In this document: piece after piece, positions 10,278-17,948 of the stretch
Numbering within the stretch: position 1 is the stretch's first letter
How the letters are laid out: every line of letters begins with the position of its first letter
Assembly: GCF_013343115.1 (NCBI RefSeq)
Contig: NZ_CP054570.1
Coordinates: 1,488,001-1,552,000, forward strand
Direction of reading: 5' to 3'
From: Streptococcus sanguinis
GTDB lineage: Bacteria; Bacillota; Bacilli; Lactobacillales; Streptococcaceae
Length of the DNA stretch: 64,000 nucleotides
Position numbers and translations under genes: made by a program
The notes under the pieces: model-generated
Seen by the model: the letters and a program-made list of their open reading frames with translations, nothing else
What the model was told of the DNA's origin: nothing
Database searches by the model: none

Positions 10278-10806
10278 ACACCGTCACCTTTGAAATTCCA
10301 TATATCTTCTGTTTCCAAATGCCTAGCCCTGCGATTTCTTCCGGCAATTTCACTTCCTTATCTGTCTCACAGACTACCAGGACATCTTGACTCAAGAGCT
10401 GGCGCTCCTCTAGCTTCTCAAGGTCCTCCACAATCTGCTCCTTGGCATAAGGCGGGTCCAAGAGAACCAAGTCAAAAGACCCTGTCAACATTTCCAAGGC
10501 TCGGCCAGACTCCATCTTGAGCAAGTCAAAACGTTCCGGCTCCTTGGTCATCTGAATATTCTCTGAAATGATAGCCTGAGCTCTGCGATCCTTTTCGACT
10601 AAGACAGCTTCCTCCATGCCTCGCGAAATAGCTTCAATGGCCAAACTTCCGCTCCCAGCATAAAGATCCAGCACCCGACCGCCGTCAAAATAGGGACCAA
10701 TCATATTAAAAATTGCCCCCTTGACCTTATCGGTCGTAGGTCTAGTCGTCTTGCCGTCCAAAGTTTTGAGGGACCTACCCCCGTATTTACCTGCAACAAC
10801 TCTCAT
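10267..10806 (-). CDS. rsmD: 16S rRNA (guanine-966-N2)-methyltransferase RsmD
   Basis: A Rossmann-fold SAM-dependent methyltransferase that modifies G966 of 16S rRNA. It has [14 protein letters not shown] (SAM-binding motif I) and [11 protein letters not shown] (catalytic DPPY). The start used here gives [10 protein letters not shown], the conserved N-terminus, 179 residues. A longer frame from 10842 would run back through the promoter and adds residues not found in the family. The ATG lies only seven bases after an extended -10 box, so the mRNA is probably leaderless. Confidence 0.93.
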   Translation of the reverse strand: MRVVAGKYGGRSLKTLDGKTTRPTTDKVKGAIFNMIGPYFDGGRVLDLYAGSGSLAIEAISRGMEEAVLVEKDRRAQAIISENIQMTKEPERFDLLKMESGRALEMLTGSFDLVLLDPPYAKEQIVEDLEKLEERQLLSQDVLVVCETDKEVKLPEEIAGLGIWKQKIYGISKVTVYVR

Positions 10807-10813
10807 AAAAAAC

Positions 10814-10842
10814 ATTATAACACACATCGCACAAGAGGCCAA
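10814..10842 (-). promoter_or_regulatory. Extended -10 promoter of rsmD-coaD-sepM, probably leaderless
   Basis: On the minus strand TTGGCC, 17 bases and TGT-TATAAT lie so that TATAAT ends seven bases before the rsmD ATG. The expected transcription start therefore falls on or next to the start codon. No Shine-Dalgarno sequence fits between. Confidence 0.75.
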
Positions 10843-10870
10843 TTTTTTGAAAACTTGACAGATAAAAAAC

Positions 10871-10896
10871 AGAAGTCCCCCAAATTAGAGACTTCT
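10871..10896 (-). terminator. Terminator overlapping the end of the YcxB-like gene
   Basis: Minus-strand AGAAGTC and GACTTCT arms enclose the stop codon region and are followed by TGTTTTTTATC. It separates the YcxB-like gene from rsmD. Confidence 0.7.
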
Positions 10897-11373
10897 GCTT
10901 TCTTTTAGTTTTAGTAAAAAATCAATTAATTCAGGCTGACAGTCTGCCTTATCCAAGATCAGCCCCATTGACCGGCCAACCATAATATAAAAAGTTTCTG
11001 GCTTGTCTATAATCGCCACAATATCTTTGTAGTCAAATCTGGCATTGTTATTCCGATTAACGACACGAAAGTCTGTCTCATAGAAGCTAAACTCCTGCTC
11101 TATATCATGCCAGAGGGGGTTGCCTCTATAAAACTTTTTAATATGTCGATTCATGGACAGATAGTAAAGAAAAGGAAGGACAGCCACAGTAACAAGAAAA
11201 GCTATGCCTGGCAAAGGTTCCCCGATGAAAAAACAGATTGCACTGCATATCAGCACCACTATCTCAGGGAGAATCAGCGAGAAGATGCCATTCTTTTTAT
11301 ACCAAAAATTGGTCCAAGCGAAACGGCGGTAAGCTTCTTCTGTCATGATCGTTTTTGCTGTCATAGGAAACAT
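10885..11373 (-). CDS. YcxB-like membrane protein
   Basis: A 162-residue protein with two hydrophobic segments around residues 30-70 and a soluble C-terminal domain. The pattern EFSFYETDFRVVNR, then FDYKDIVAII and FYIMVGRSMGLILDK, matches the YcxB-like C-terminal domain found in many Firmicutes membrane proteins. The function is unknown. GGAGGT lies seven bases upstream of the ATG. It is divergent from the HdiR/umuC cassette but no role in it is apparent. Confidence 0.7.
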   Translation of the reverse strand: MFPMTAKTIMTEEAYRRFAWTNFWYKKNGIFSLILPEIVVLICSAICFFIGEPLPGIAFLVTVAVLPFLYYLSMNRHIKKFYRGNPLWHDIEQEFSFYETDFRVVNRNNNARFDYKDIVAIIDKPETFYIMVGRSMGLILDKADCQPELIDFLLKLKESRSL

Positions 11374-11449
11374 CTCTCTACCTCCAAGTCATATTCCTCC
11401 CTACAGTTTACCACACTCTTGCTAGAAATAACAATACTCAATAAAGAAC

Positions 11450-11503
11450 TTGCTTTTTTCGATTTCATCTGTTATACTATATGTAACTTTTAAAACGTTA
11501 CAT
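11450..11503 (+). promoter_or_regulatory. Promoter and palindromic operator of the HdiR/UmuC cassette
   Basis: TTGCTT (11450-11455) and TATACT (11473-11478) have a 17-base spacer. A perfect inverted repeat, ATGTAAC (11481-11487) and GTTACAT (11497-11503) with a nine-base spacer, covers the expected transcription start and ends just before the ribosome site AGGAGG. This is the likely autorepression operator. Confidence 0.85.
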
Positions 11504-11515
11504 AGGAGGTGTGAT

Positions 11516-12193
11516 ATGTTTTCGCATGAAAAATTAAAAAAACGCCGGCTGGAACTTAATCTGACTCAGTCTTCCATTTACCAAGAGCTTGGAATTTCCA
11601 GAAAGACCTACTCTGCTTGGGAAAATGGTTTAGCAGAACCCCACGCCAAAAATCTCAGGAGGTTGGCCACCTGTCTCAAGGTCCAAGAGAACTACTTTGT
11701 GGATAAGACCAGCGCGCTCTACACCTACCCTTTACTAACTCTACCACATAAAAAAGAAGTAGACCAGTTCGCTAGTCGGCTCCTAGAGAGACAGCGTAAA
11801 GTTAGCTCCCTTACAGCTTATAAGGTTCTATCTGTTGAGCTGGCGGCAGGTCGCGGTCACAGCTACTATGACAATGAAACAGACTACGAAACTGTCTACT
11901 TTGATCAAGATATCCAGCACGACTTTGCATCCTGGGTCTCTGGGGATTCGATGGAGCCTAAGTATCCCAATGGCTCTGTTGCCCTTATGAAACAGACGGG
12001 ATTCGACTACGACGGGGCAGTCTATGCTCTCATGTGGAATGGCAAGACCTATATCAAAAAAGTCTACCGAGAAGCTGAAGGACTTCGTTTAGAGTCTATC
12101 AATCCTGACTACGAGGATCTCTTTGCTCCCTATGAAGACCAGCCTACTATTGTTGGTATTGTAGTTGGACATTTTCTGCCGATTGAGGTATAA
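11516..12193 (+). CDS. hdiR: HdiR-type self-cleaving repressor (XRE HTH plus S24 peptidase)
   Basis: A 225-residue repressor. Residues 6-60 form a Cro/CI helix-turn-helix (LTQSSIYQELGISRKTYSAWE). The C-terminal S24 domain has Ser145 in GDSMEP and a Lys at 181-182 in TYIKKVY, the LexA-type dyad. Ala111-Gly112 in ELAAGRG is the expected self-cleavage site. Like HdiR of Lactococcus lactis, it should be cleaved on DNA damage and release the operator at 11481-11503. The ATG at 11516 follows AGGAGG; the frame can be extended upstream only through the operator. It heads the umuC operon. Confidence 0.92.
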   Translation: MFSHEKLKKRRLELNLTQSSIYQELGISRKTYSAWENGLAEPHAKNLRRLATCLKVQENYFVDKTSALYTYPLLTLPHKKEVDQFASRLLERQRKVSSLTAYKVLSVELAAGRGHSYYDNETDYETVYFDQDIQHDFASWVSGDSMEPKYPNGSVALMKQTGFDYDGAVYALMWNGKTYIKKVYREAEGLRLESINPDYEDLFAPYEDQPTIVGIVVGHFLPIEV

Positions 12194-12197
12194 AACT

Positions 12198-13613
12198 ATG
12201 GTCCTATTTGATTATTCACGCGAGCCACGTTCAGACATCGCTTTTGTGGATATGAAAAGTTTTTATGCCTCTTGCGAATGCATCGCTCTCGGTCTCGACC
12301 CTTTAAAAACCTCGCTCTGTGTCATGAGCCGAATTGAAAATTCCGCTGGACTGATACTAGCCGCCACCCCTCTCTTTAAAAAGAATTTCGGCAGCCAGAA
12401 TGTCAGCCGAAGCTATAATCTTCCTTTTGATGTCCACACCCGCAAGTTCAACTATGCTGCTGCCCGCAAGCAGGGACTGCCGATTACAGCAGATTATGTG
12501 CGCTTTATTGAGGATGCTGCGCAAAAGACCTTATTGGTCCCACCTCGGATGAACTACTACATCCAGAAAAACATGGAAATCCAAAAGATTTTCCAGGATT
12601 TTGCAGCTCCCGATGACATTTTCCCCTACTCAATCGATGAGGGCTTCCTAGATTTGACAAGCTCTATCAACTACTTCATTCCTGATCATACGCTGGACCG
12701 CAGGACCAAACTGGACCTGCTGGCCGCCCGCATTCAACAGGCTATCTGGAAGAAGACCGGGATTTATGCTTCTATCGGCCTGAGCAACGCCAATCCTCTT
12801 CTTGCCAAATTAGCCTTGGACATTGAAGCCAAACATACAAAAAAGATGCGGGTCAACTGGTCCTATGAAGATGTTCCCAGTAAGGTCTGGACTATTCCAA
12901 ACATGACTGATTTTTGGGGCATTGGCCACCGAACGGCCACTCGTCTTGAGAAACTAGGCATCCACTCCATTTATGATTTAGCTCACTTTAACCCCGACAT
13001 CCTCAAAAAAGAAATGGGAGTCATGGGCCTACAGCTTTGGTTTCATTCTCACGGTATTGATGAAAGCAATGTGCACAAGCCTTATCAGGTCAAGTCACAC
13101 GGCCTGGGCAACTCGCAAATTCTCCCCCGAGATTATAGACAGCAGGCAGATATTGAGCTGGTTTTTCGAGAGATGGCTGAGCAGGTCGCCATTCGTCTCA
13201 GACGCTCTGGTAAGAAATGCCAGCGTGTCTCCATCTATGCCCGCTATTCCAAGCAGGAGCTCCTGCCTTCCATTCATACACAGAAAAAAATTGAGCCTAC
13301 CAGTAACAGCGATCGACTGGCTCAAATCGTAGTTCAGCTTTTTCGTTCTAAATATCAGGGCGGGGCTATCCGACAGATTGGCGTTTTTTACAGTGACTTT
13401 GTCGATCAAGGCTATGGTATGATTTCTCTCTTTGATGATCCTCTGCAAATTCAAAAAGAAGAGGATCTCCAGCTGACAATCGACCGCATCAGAGATCGCT
13501 TCGGCTTTGCCTCTCTGCTTAAGGGATCGGCCTTACTGGACTCCTCTCGTGCCATCGCTCGAAGCAAGCTAACAGGTGGCCATTCAGCTGGAGGGTTGGA
13601 GGGCTTATCATGA
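12198..13613 (+). CDS. umuC: UmuC-like Y-family DNA polymerase
   Basis: A 471-residue error-prone polymerase of the UmuC/ImpB/UvrX group for bypass of DNA lesions. Catalytic acidic residues are in IAFVDMKSFYASCE (N-terminus) and YSIDEGFLDL (near residue 148). A helix-hairpin-helix region follows (WGIGHRTATRLEKLGI), then the little-finger domain. The ATG lies four bases after the hdiR stop. A slightly longer frame exists from 12165 but would overlap hdiR. Damage induction follows from its place under the HdiR-type repressor. No RecA-binding beta-clamp motif was assigned with certainty. Confidence 0.93.
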   Translation: MVLFDYSREPRSDIAFVDMKSFYASCECIALGLDPLKTSLCVMSRIENSAGLILAATPLFKKNFGSQNVSRSYNLPFDVHTRKFNYAAARKQGLPITADYVRFIEDAAQKTLLVPPRMNYYIQKNMEIQKIFQDFAAPDDIFPYSIDEGFLDLTSSINYFIPDHTLDRRTKLDLLAARIQQAIWKKTGIYASIGLSNANPLLAKLALDIEAKHTKKMRVNWSYEDVPSKVWTIPNMTDFWGIGHRTATRLEKLGIHSIYDLAHFNPDILKKEMGVMGLQLWFHSHGIDESNVHKPYQVKSHGLGNSQILPRDYRQQADIELVFREMAEQVAIRLRRSGKKCQRVSIYARYSKQELLPSIHTQKKIEPTSNSDRLAQIVVQLFRSKYQGGAIRQIGVFYSDFVDQGYGMISLFDDPLQIQKEEDLQLTIDRIRDRFGFASLLKGSALLDSSRAIARSKLTGGHSAGGLEGLS

Positions 13614-13984
13614 CCGATCGCTCTTATCTCCCCTATCAGTCGGCTCGTGACTTTCAGGATCGAGGTATGGCTAAGTGGGCTGGCTTTTTTCTCTCTGAGC
13701 ACAGCACTGCTCTGGCCAAAAAAGAACTAGATATCAGTCGCCTGACCCAGCTTGACAGACAAGAGAAGTTCCAGATGCTCAGTCAAGCCTACAGCCAGCA
13801 AGTTCCCATCCAAATCACCTTTCTTAATCAGGAAAGGCTGACCGAGATTACTGCTACCGTCTTTCATCTGGACAGTAAACAGGTCCTCCTGCAGGAAGGA
13901 GACCATTACAAAGGCCTTGCTATTCACCAGATTCTTTCGATACAAGCCCTAGGAGGCACAGATGACTACTCAGAATATACATGA
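13610..13984 (+). CDS. YolD-like protein of the umuC operon
   Basis: A 124-residue protein that overlaps the umuC stop as ATGA. RGMAKWAGFFLSEHS near residue 19 matches the YolD-like signature (RGMxKWAPF). YolD proteins accompany Y-family polymerases in Bacillus and were proposed to act as functional stand-ins for UmuD. The C-terminal half should form a small beta-rich domain. Its role is inferred from context. Confidence 0.8.
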   Translation: MTDRSYLPYQSARDFQDRGMAKWAGFFLSEHSTALAKKELDISRLTQLDRQEKFQMLSQAYSQQVPIQITFLNQERLTEITATVFHLDSKQVLLQEGDHYKGLAIHQILSIQALGGTDDYSEYT

Positions 13985-14255
13985 GGAACTTCAATTTGAC
14001 TATTTTTCCCAGAATTACTATCAATTTCAAGAGGATTTTTATCAATTCTCCAATCTTCCCCAGCCTCTGATGGCCATGGAAGATGATATCCTCCGCCATA
14101 TGGCCAGCCGCCAAGTCACTTATTTCAAACTCTCTAAGGCTAAAAGTTTAGACCAGAAAGACCATTACTTCCACTTTACCGTCAGTCGTCCAGACCAAGC
14201 AAAACGACTCTGTATCTACCACTATCAAGGCCAAACAGAAGATATAAATCAATAA
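13962..14255 (+). CDS. Small conserved protein, fourth gene of the umuC cassette
   Basis: A 97-residue acidic and aromatic-rich protein (DYFSQNYYQFQEDFYQF near the N-terminus) that overlaps the previous gene by 23 bases. Four-gene hdiR-umuC-ORF3-ORF4 cassettes are known in streptococci, and this fits ORF4 by position and size. I recognise no catalytic motif and give no function. A strong hairpin follows at once. Confidence 0.75.
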   Translation: MTTQNIHEELQFDYFSQNYYQFQEDFYQFSNLPQPLMAMEDDILRHMASRQVTYFKLSKAKSLDQKDHYFHFTVSRPDQAKRLCIYHYQGQTEDINQ

Positions 14256-14283
14256 GCTCCCAAACTTAGTTTGGGAGCTTATT
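14251..14283 (+). terminator. Terminator of the HdiR/UmuC operon
   Basis: A perfect palindrome with 15-base arms (AATAAGCTCCCAAAC and its complement) and a three-base loop begins at the last gene's stop codon. The T tract is weak, so the very stable stem is the main feature. Confidence 0.8.
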
Positions 14284-14414
14284 GTAGGGAACTGGCCATC
14301 TACTAGTATCTTCTCAATTATTTATTGCTTTAAGTCAGGTAAATAACATTAAAGATTTGAGCCAGCTATATTTAAAGCCAAGAAACGCCATTCTTTTTAG
14401 GTTATCTATTCAGT

Positions 14415-14488
14415 TCATTTGTATAAACTAATTTCATACCCAAAACATCCCAAAAGTTAGATTTTCTGTCTAAATTTTTGGGTGCGGG
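14415..14488 (-). mobile_element. Remnant of an IS3-family left end
   Basis: Reading the minus strand from 14488 gives CCGCACCC, then TTTAGACAGAAAATCTAAC, a G-rich stretch and ATGAAATTAGTTTAT. This aligns with the terminal repeat, leader and first codons of the IS3-family fragment at 59963-60118. The rest of the element is lost. It marks an old insertion between the umuC cassette and the flotillin gene. Confidence 0.7.
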
Positions 14489-14515
14489 TCATAGCAATTT
14501 GTCTTTTCTTTTCTT

Positions 14516-15994
14516 TTATTTTTTATCGGTGTCAAGATTTGCAGCTTCAATAACAGGTTGCTCATCTTGTTTTAGCTTGTTAACTGTCATATTAACACCA
14601 AGAGCTCCTGCTAGGAGTTGGCGGATATCGAAGCCTGCACCTTGCGACACTTGGTCAATACTCTGCATGATGTCGCCAACCATCTTAGAAGCATTGCCTT
14701 CACCATACATAGTGATTTTGTCCACTTTAGTAAGCGGCTCTGCTACAGCACGGGCAATTTCTGGCAGTTTGTCTACAATCATCTCAGTAATCGCAGCTTC
14801 CTGCATCTTCTTCATAGCTTCTGCTTTTTTATCCAAACCTTCTGCTTCGGCTTCTAATTTAAGACGAATAGCCTCCGCTTCAGCACGTCCCTTGGCTTCA
14901 ATGGCTTCAGCTTCTTGCAGTTGCGCAAATTTCTCAGCCTCGGCTTGAGCCTTGCGGGCTTCGGCTTCTTTTTGTGTTTCAAAAAGCTCCGCCTCGGCTT
15001 GACGTTGACGCTCAATCAATTGTGCTTCCGCTGCTTGTTGACGAGAGTATTTCTCCGCTTCAGCCTGTTTGCGGATGTTAGCATCCAGTTCTTGCTCCCG
15101 AACCTTAACTTCGCGTTCCTTGACTTCAGCTTCTTTCTCTTGCTTCATGATATTAGCTTCGGCAGCCACACGTTCTTGCTCGCGACGCTGCACTTCCGCC
15201 TCAATCCCTTTAGCTGCATCAGCCTTAGCTTGAGCTATATCCGCTTCCTGCTTGAGGGCTGCTTGCTTCAGTTTCAACTCATTTTGCTTTTGAGCGATTT
15301 CTAAGTCAGCAGCTACGCGCTTATCGTTAGCCAATTTGTCTTGCTCAGCTTCTACTTCCTTGCGCTCACGTTCAGCTTTAGCCTTTGCAATTAGGGCATC
15401 TTTTTTGATGGTTTCGACATTTTCGATACCGAGATTATCAATCACACCACCTTCGTCAGAGAAAGACTGAACGGTAAAGGCAATGACTTCTAATCCCATC
15501 TTAGCCAGATCCGGAGCTACGTTGTCCTGAACTTTTGAGGCAAATTCCTGACGGTCATTGACCATCTTACGAAGCTCCATCTGACCAATTACTTCCCGAA
15601 GATTTCCTTCCAAGACATCTTGAACAGAGTTAGAAATATCTGTTGTATTCCAATTAAGGAAGTTTTCTGCTGCACGAGCAATCATTTCATCGGTCGTTCC
15701 GATTTTCAGCTTAACAGCTGCATCAGCACGTACATTGATAAAGTCAAGAGTCGGTACTGCTTCAGATGTGCGAACATCTGTTGAGAACTGCTCAATATCC
15801 AAATAGGAGCGCTGCTCTACAAAAGGAATCATAAATCCAGCTTTACCGCGAAGGTGACGCTGTTTACGAAGACCTGTAATTACAACTACTTCGTTAGGGC
15901 GTGCGTTAACATAGCCTTTCACTAAAAGTACAACAAGTACAACCAAACCAATAATTACTGGAATCAACCAGGTTGGAAAGAAAAATGTATCCAT
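14516..15994 (-). CDS. floT: Flotillin-like protein (SPFH domain)
   Basis: A 492-residue membrane scaffold protein. One N-terminal hydrophobic segment (residues 8-27) is followed by an SPFH/band-7 domain (to about 220, with VISTGL-like VVITGLRKQRHL) and a long coiled coil rich in Ala, Glu, Lys, Arg and Gln up to about 420. Bacterial flotillins organise membrane microdomains. In Bacillus the FloT gene is paired with an NfeD-type gene (yuaF); none is present here and the gene stands alone. AGGAG precedes the ATG. Confidence 0.9.
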   Translation of the reverse strand: MDTFFFPTWLIPVIIGLVVLVVLLVKGYVNARPNEVVVITGLRKQRHLRGKAGFMIPFVEQRSYLDIEQFSTDVRTSEAVPTLDFINVRADAAVKLKIGTTDEMIARAAENFLNWNTTDISNSVQDVLEGNLREVIGQMELRKMVNDRQEFASKVQDNVAPDLAKMGLEVIAFTVQSFSDEGGVIDNLGIENVETIKKDALIAKAKAERERKEVEAEQDKLANDKRVAADLEIAQKQNELKLKQAALKQEADIAQAKADAAKGIEAEVQRREQERVAAEANIMKQEKEAEVKEREVKVREQELDANIRKQAEAEKYSRQQAAEAQLIERQRQAEAELFETQKEAEARKAQAEAEKFAQLQEAEAIEAKGRAEAEAIRLKLEAEAEGLDKKAEAMKKMQEAAITEMIVDKLPEIARAVAEPLTKVDKITMYGEGNASKMVGDIMQSIDQVSQGAGFDIRQLLAGALGVNMTVNKLKQDEQPVIEAANLDTDKK

Positions 15995-16098
15995 TAAATC
16001 TCCTTCTATAAGACAATTTTCATTGTCTATTTTCTTTTTATACTTAGTATAACAAATTATTTCAAATTCTCAAATTATTTTCAAAATTTTTACAAGAA

Positions 16099-16629
16099 TT
16101 ATTCATCAAACAGTCCTTGCAAACCGGCGAAAGGATTGTTCTTCTCTTTTTGAACTTCCTGGGCAGCGGCAAATTCCTCTTCCGTCATAACCTGCCAGTC
16201 CTGACCTGACAGAAAGCCTTGGCCGGCTTCTTCCTCAGCTGTTAGAATTTTCAGCGGGATATTCATCAGGATATTATCAGCCACACTCTCGGCTATATTA
16301 ATCTCGCCATTTTCAATCGGAAGCACCAAGTCCTGATCAATCATATCCTGCGATGCGGCCTGTCCTTCTTCCATGAAAATTTCGTTGACTAGATAAGACT
16401 CCTTGAGCTCTACTGGCTCCATACTACGACTGGACGTCAAGGTAATGGTATAAGACAAGTCATAATCCAGAAAATAGAGGCCATCTTCATATTGAACCTT
16501 TCCTTTGGCTACAATATCTTGAACCTCTAAAATCTCAGGATTGCGCTCTTTTAACTCTTCTGCCAAGTCCAGCTTTTTCTCAAAAGCTAGACCATCTGGA
16601 TTCTTCCGAATTTCTTGAATATGCAACAT
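16099..16629 (-). CDS. yceD: YceD-family protein (DUF177)
   Basis: A 176-residue acidic protein of the YceD family, linked in other organisms and in plants to accumulation of 23S rRNA. Typical features are the central VQYEDGLYFLDYDLSYTI region and the acidic C-terminus. In many bacteria it lies next to rpmF, but no ribosomal protein gene is next to it here. It is transcribed away from the Rgg gene at 16728; an extended -10 (TGATATAAT) lies upstream of it on the minus strand. Confidence 0.85.
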   Translation of the reverse strand: MLHIQEIRKNPDGLAFEKKLDLAEELKERNPEILEVQDIVAKGKVQYEDGLYFLDYDLSYTITLTSSRSMEPVELKESYLVNEIFMEEGQAASQDMIDQDLVLPIENGEINIAESVADNILMNIPLKILTAEEEAGQGFLSGQDWQVMTEEEFAAAQEVQKEKNNPFAGLQGLFDE

Positions 16630-16727
16630 AAGTTCCTCTTTGTTTTTTCTTTATATTATATCATGTTTGAGCGCTTCGATGTTATTGAAAATTATTTTGT
16701 TATAATAAATTGTAAGGAGGGAAGACA

Positions 16728-17597
16728 ATGGAACATCTAGGACAGGTTTTTAGATTTTTTCGAGAGGCAAGGCACATCTCTTTATCCGAGGCGACTGGCG
16801 GAGAATTTTCAAAATCTATGCTTTCTCGCTTTGAAAATGGGCAGAGCGAACTTTCGGCACAGAAACTTTTTAGCGCTCTCAGCGCCATCCACACGGAAAC
16901 GGAAGAATTTACCGTTGCAGCCGGCATCCAGGATCATCATTCTCACAAGGAACTCTTAAGCCACATTCAAGACCTGTTGCAAGCCAGTCAGCTCGACCTC
17001 TTAGAAGAACTTTATCTGGAAAAAGAAAAAATCACTCAAAAAAGCAAGAAGACTAGCGATTGGGTTGAACGCCTGATTATAAAGGCCTATCTCTGTGCCC
17101 TCAAAGAGTCTGAAAAGGCCAGCCTAGGCGAGCTGGATTTCCTCCATGATTACCTCTTTTCAGTTGACATTTGGGGACGCTACGAACTCAATCTCTTCTC
17201 TATCTGTACTCCGGTTTTATCCCTAAACTTGTTTTCCCAATACACCAAAGAAATCCTCTCAAGAAAAGATTTTGCCGCCTTGTTTGCCAACAACCGCAAC
17301 ACCCTGCACACTACCTTTCTTAATGGCTATCTTCTGGCCATCAGTCAGGAAAATATCACCCAGGCAGACTATTTCCAACAAGTCATTGAGCGAAACTTTT
17401 ACGAAGAAAATGAGACTTACTTCCGAATTGTCTATCTCTTTGCTCAGGGAGAGTTGATCTGTTTGAAAGGGCAAACAGAAGAGGGGCTTTCGCAAATGAA
17501 GCAAGCTGTTGACATTTTCCAAATCTTGAACTGTCAGCATAGCGCTGACTACTATCAAGAAGCTCTTGATACTGCTTTTCAAAAATATAGCAAATAA
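16728..17597 (+). CDS. Rgg/GadR/MutR-family transcriptional regulator
   Basis: A 289-residue Rgg-type regulator. Residues 5-62 form the helix-turn-helix (ISLSEATGGEFSKSMLSRFE), and the rest is the helical, TPR-like domain that binds short peptides in studied members. LSRFENGQSELS is a family hallmark. It has AAGGAGGG upstream and an extended -10 (TGT-TATAAT). It lies before an MFS transporter (17949-19190), which may be its target. No classical short hydrophobic peptide gene was found beside it, only the doubtful 13-codon frame at 17710. It is a second Rgg besides the one at 24103. Confidence 0.9.
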   Translation: MEHLGQVFRFFREARHISLSEATGGEFSKSMLSRFENGQSELSAQKLFSALSAIHTETEEFTVAAGIQDHHSHKELLSHIQDLLQASQLDLLEELYLEKEKITQKSKKTSDWVERLIIKAYLCALKESEKASLGELDFLHDYLFSVDIWGRYELNLFSICTPVLSLNLFSQYTKEILSRKDFAALFANNRNTLHTTFLNGYLLAISQENITQADYFQQVIERNFYEENETYFRIVYLFAQGELICLKGQTEEGLSQMKQAVDIFQILNCQHSADYYQEALDTAFQKYSK

Positions 17598-17606
17598 TGC
17601 AAATCT

Positions 17607-17648
17607 CCACTTTTAAGCTCAGCTATTTTGAGTTGGAAAGTGGTTTTT
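17607..17648 (+). terminator. Terminator after the first Rgg gene
   Basis: CCACTTT and AAAGTGG arms with an inner CTCA/TGAG pair precede a run of six T. The rest of the 350-bp gap to the MFS gene holds a promoter (17830-17857) and no convincing gene. Confidence 0.75.
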
Positions 17649-17829
17649 TGTTCCTACTCGAGCTCCACCTTTCTGATTTAAAAGTTTCTACCCGAAAATC
17701 GTTGAATATATGCAACATTTCCTGCAGATTGGATTCTCTATTTTATACTAAAAACAGAAAGAGCTAGCGCAAGTCACTTTCAGAACTTTACCACTTACTT
17801 ACAAGACCTGACCAGTTGCCGAAAAACCC

Positions 17830-17857
17830 TTGTTTTTGGCTTTAAACTGTCTATAAT
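17830..17857 (+). promoter_or_regulatory. Promoter of the MFS transporter gene
   Basis: TTGTTT (17830-17835) and TATAAT (17852-17857), 16 bases apart, lie about 90 bases before the MFS start codon. Confidence 0.6.
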
Positions 17858-17948
17858 GATCATCAGAAAGAGAAAAAGACAAAAGCTAGATTACAGATGC
17901 ACCCAATCAGCTTTTATACAATCTTGCAGTTTAGAAAAGGAGCCTACA

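Noticed and set aside
10807..10842. 12-residue longer start for rsmD
   Set aside because: It would run through the promoter -10 box and adds residues not found in the family; [10 protein letters not shown] is the normal N-terminus.
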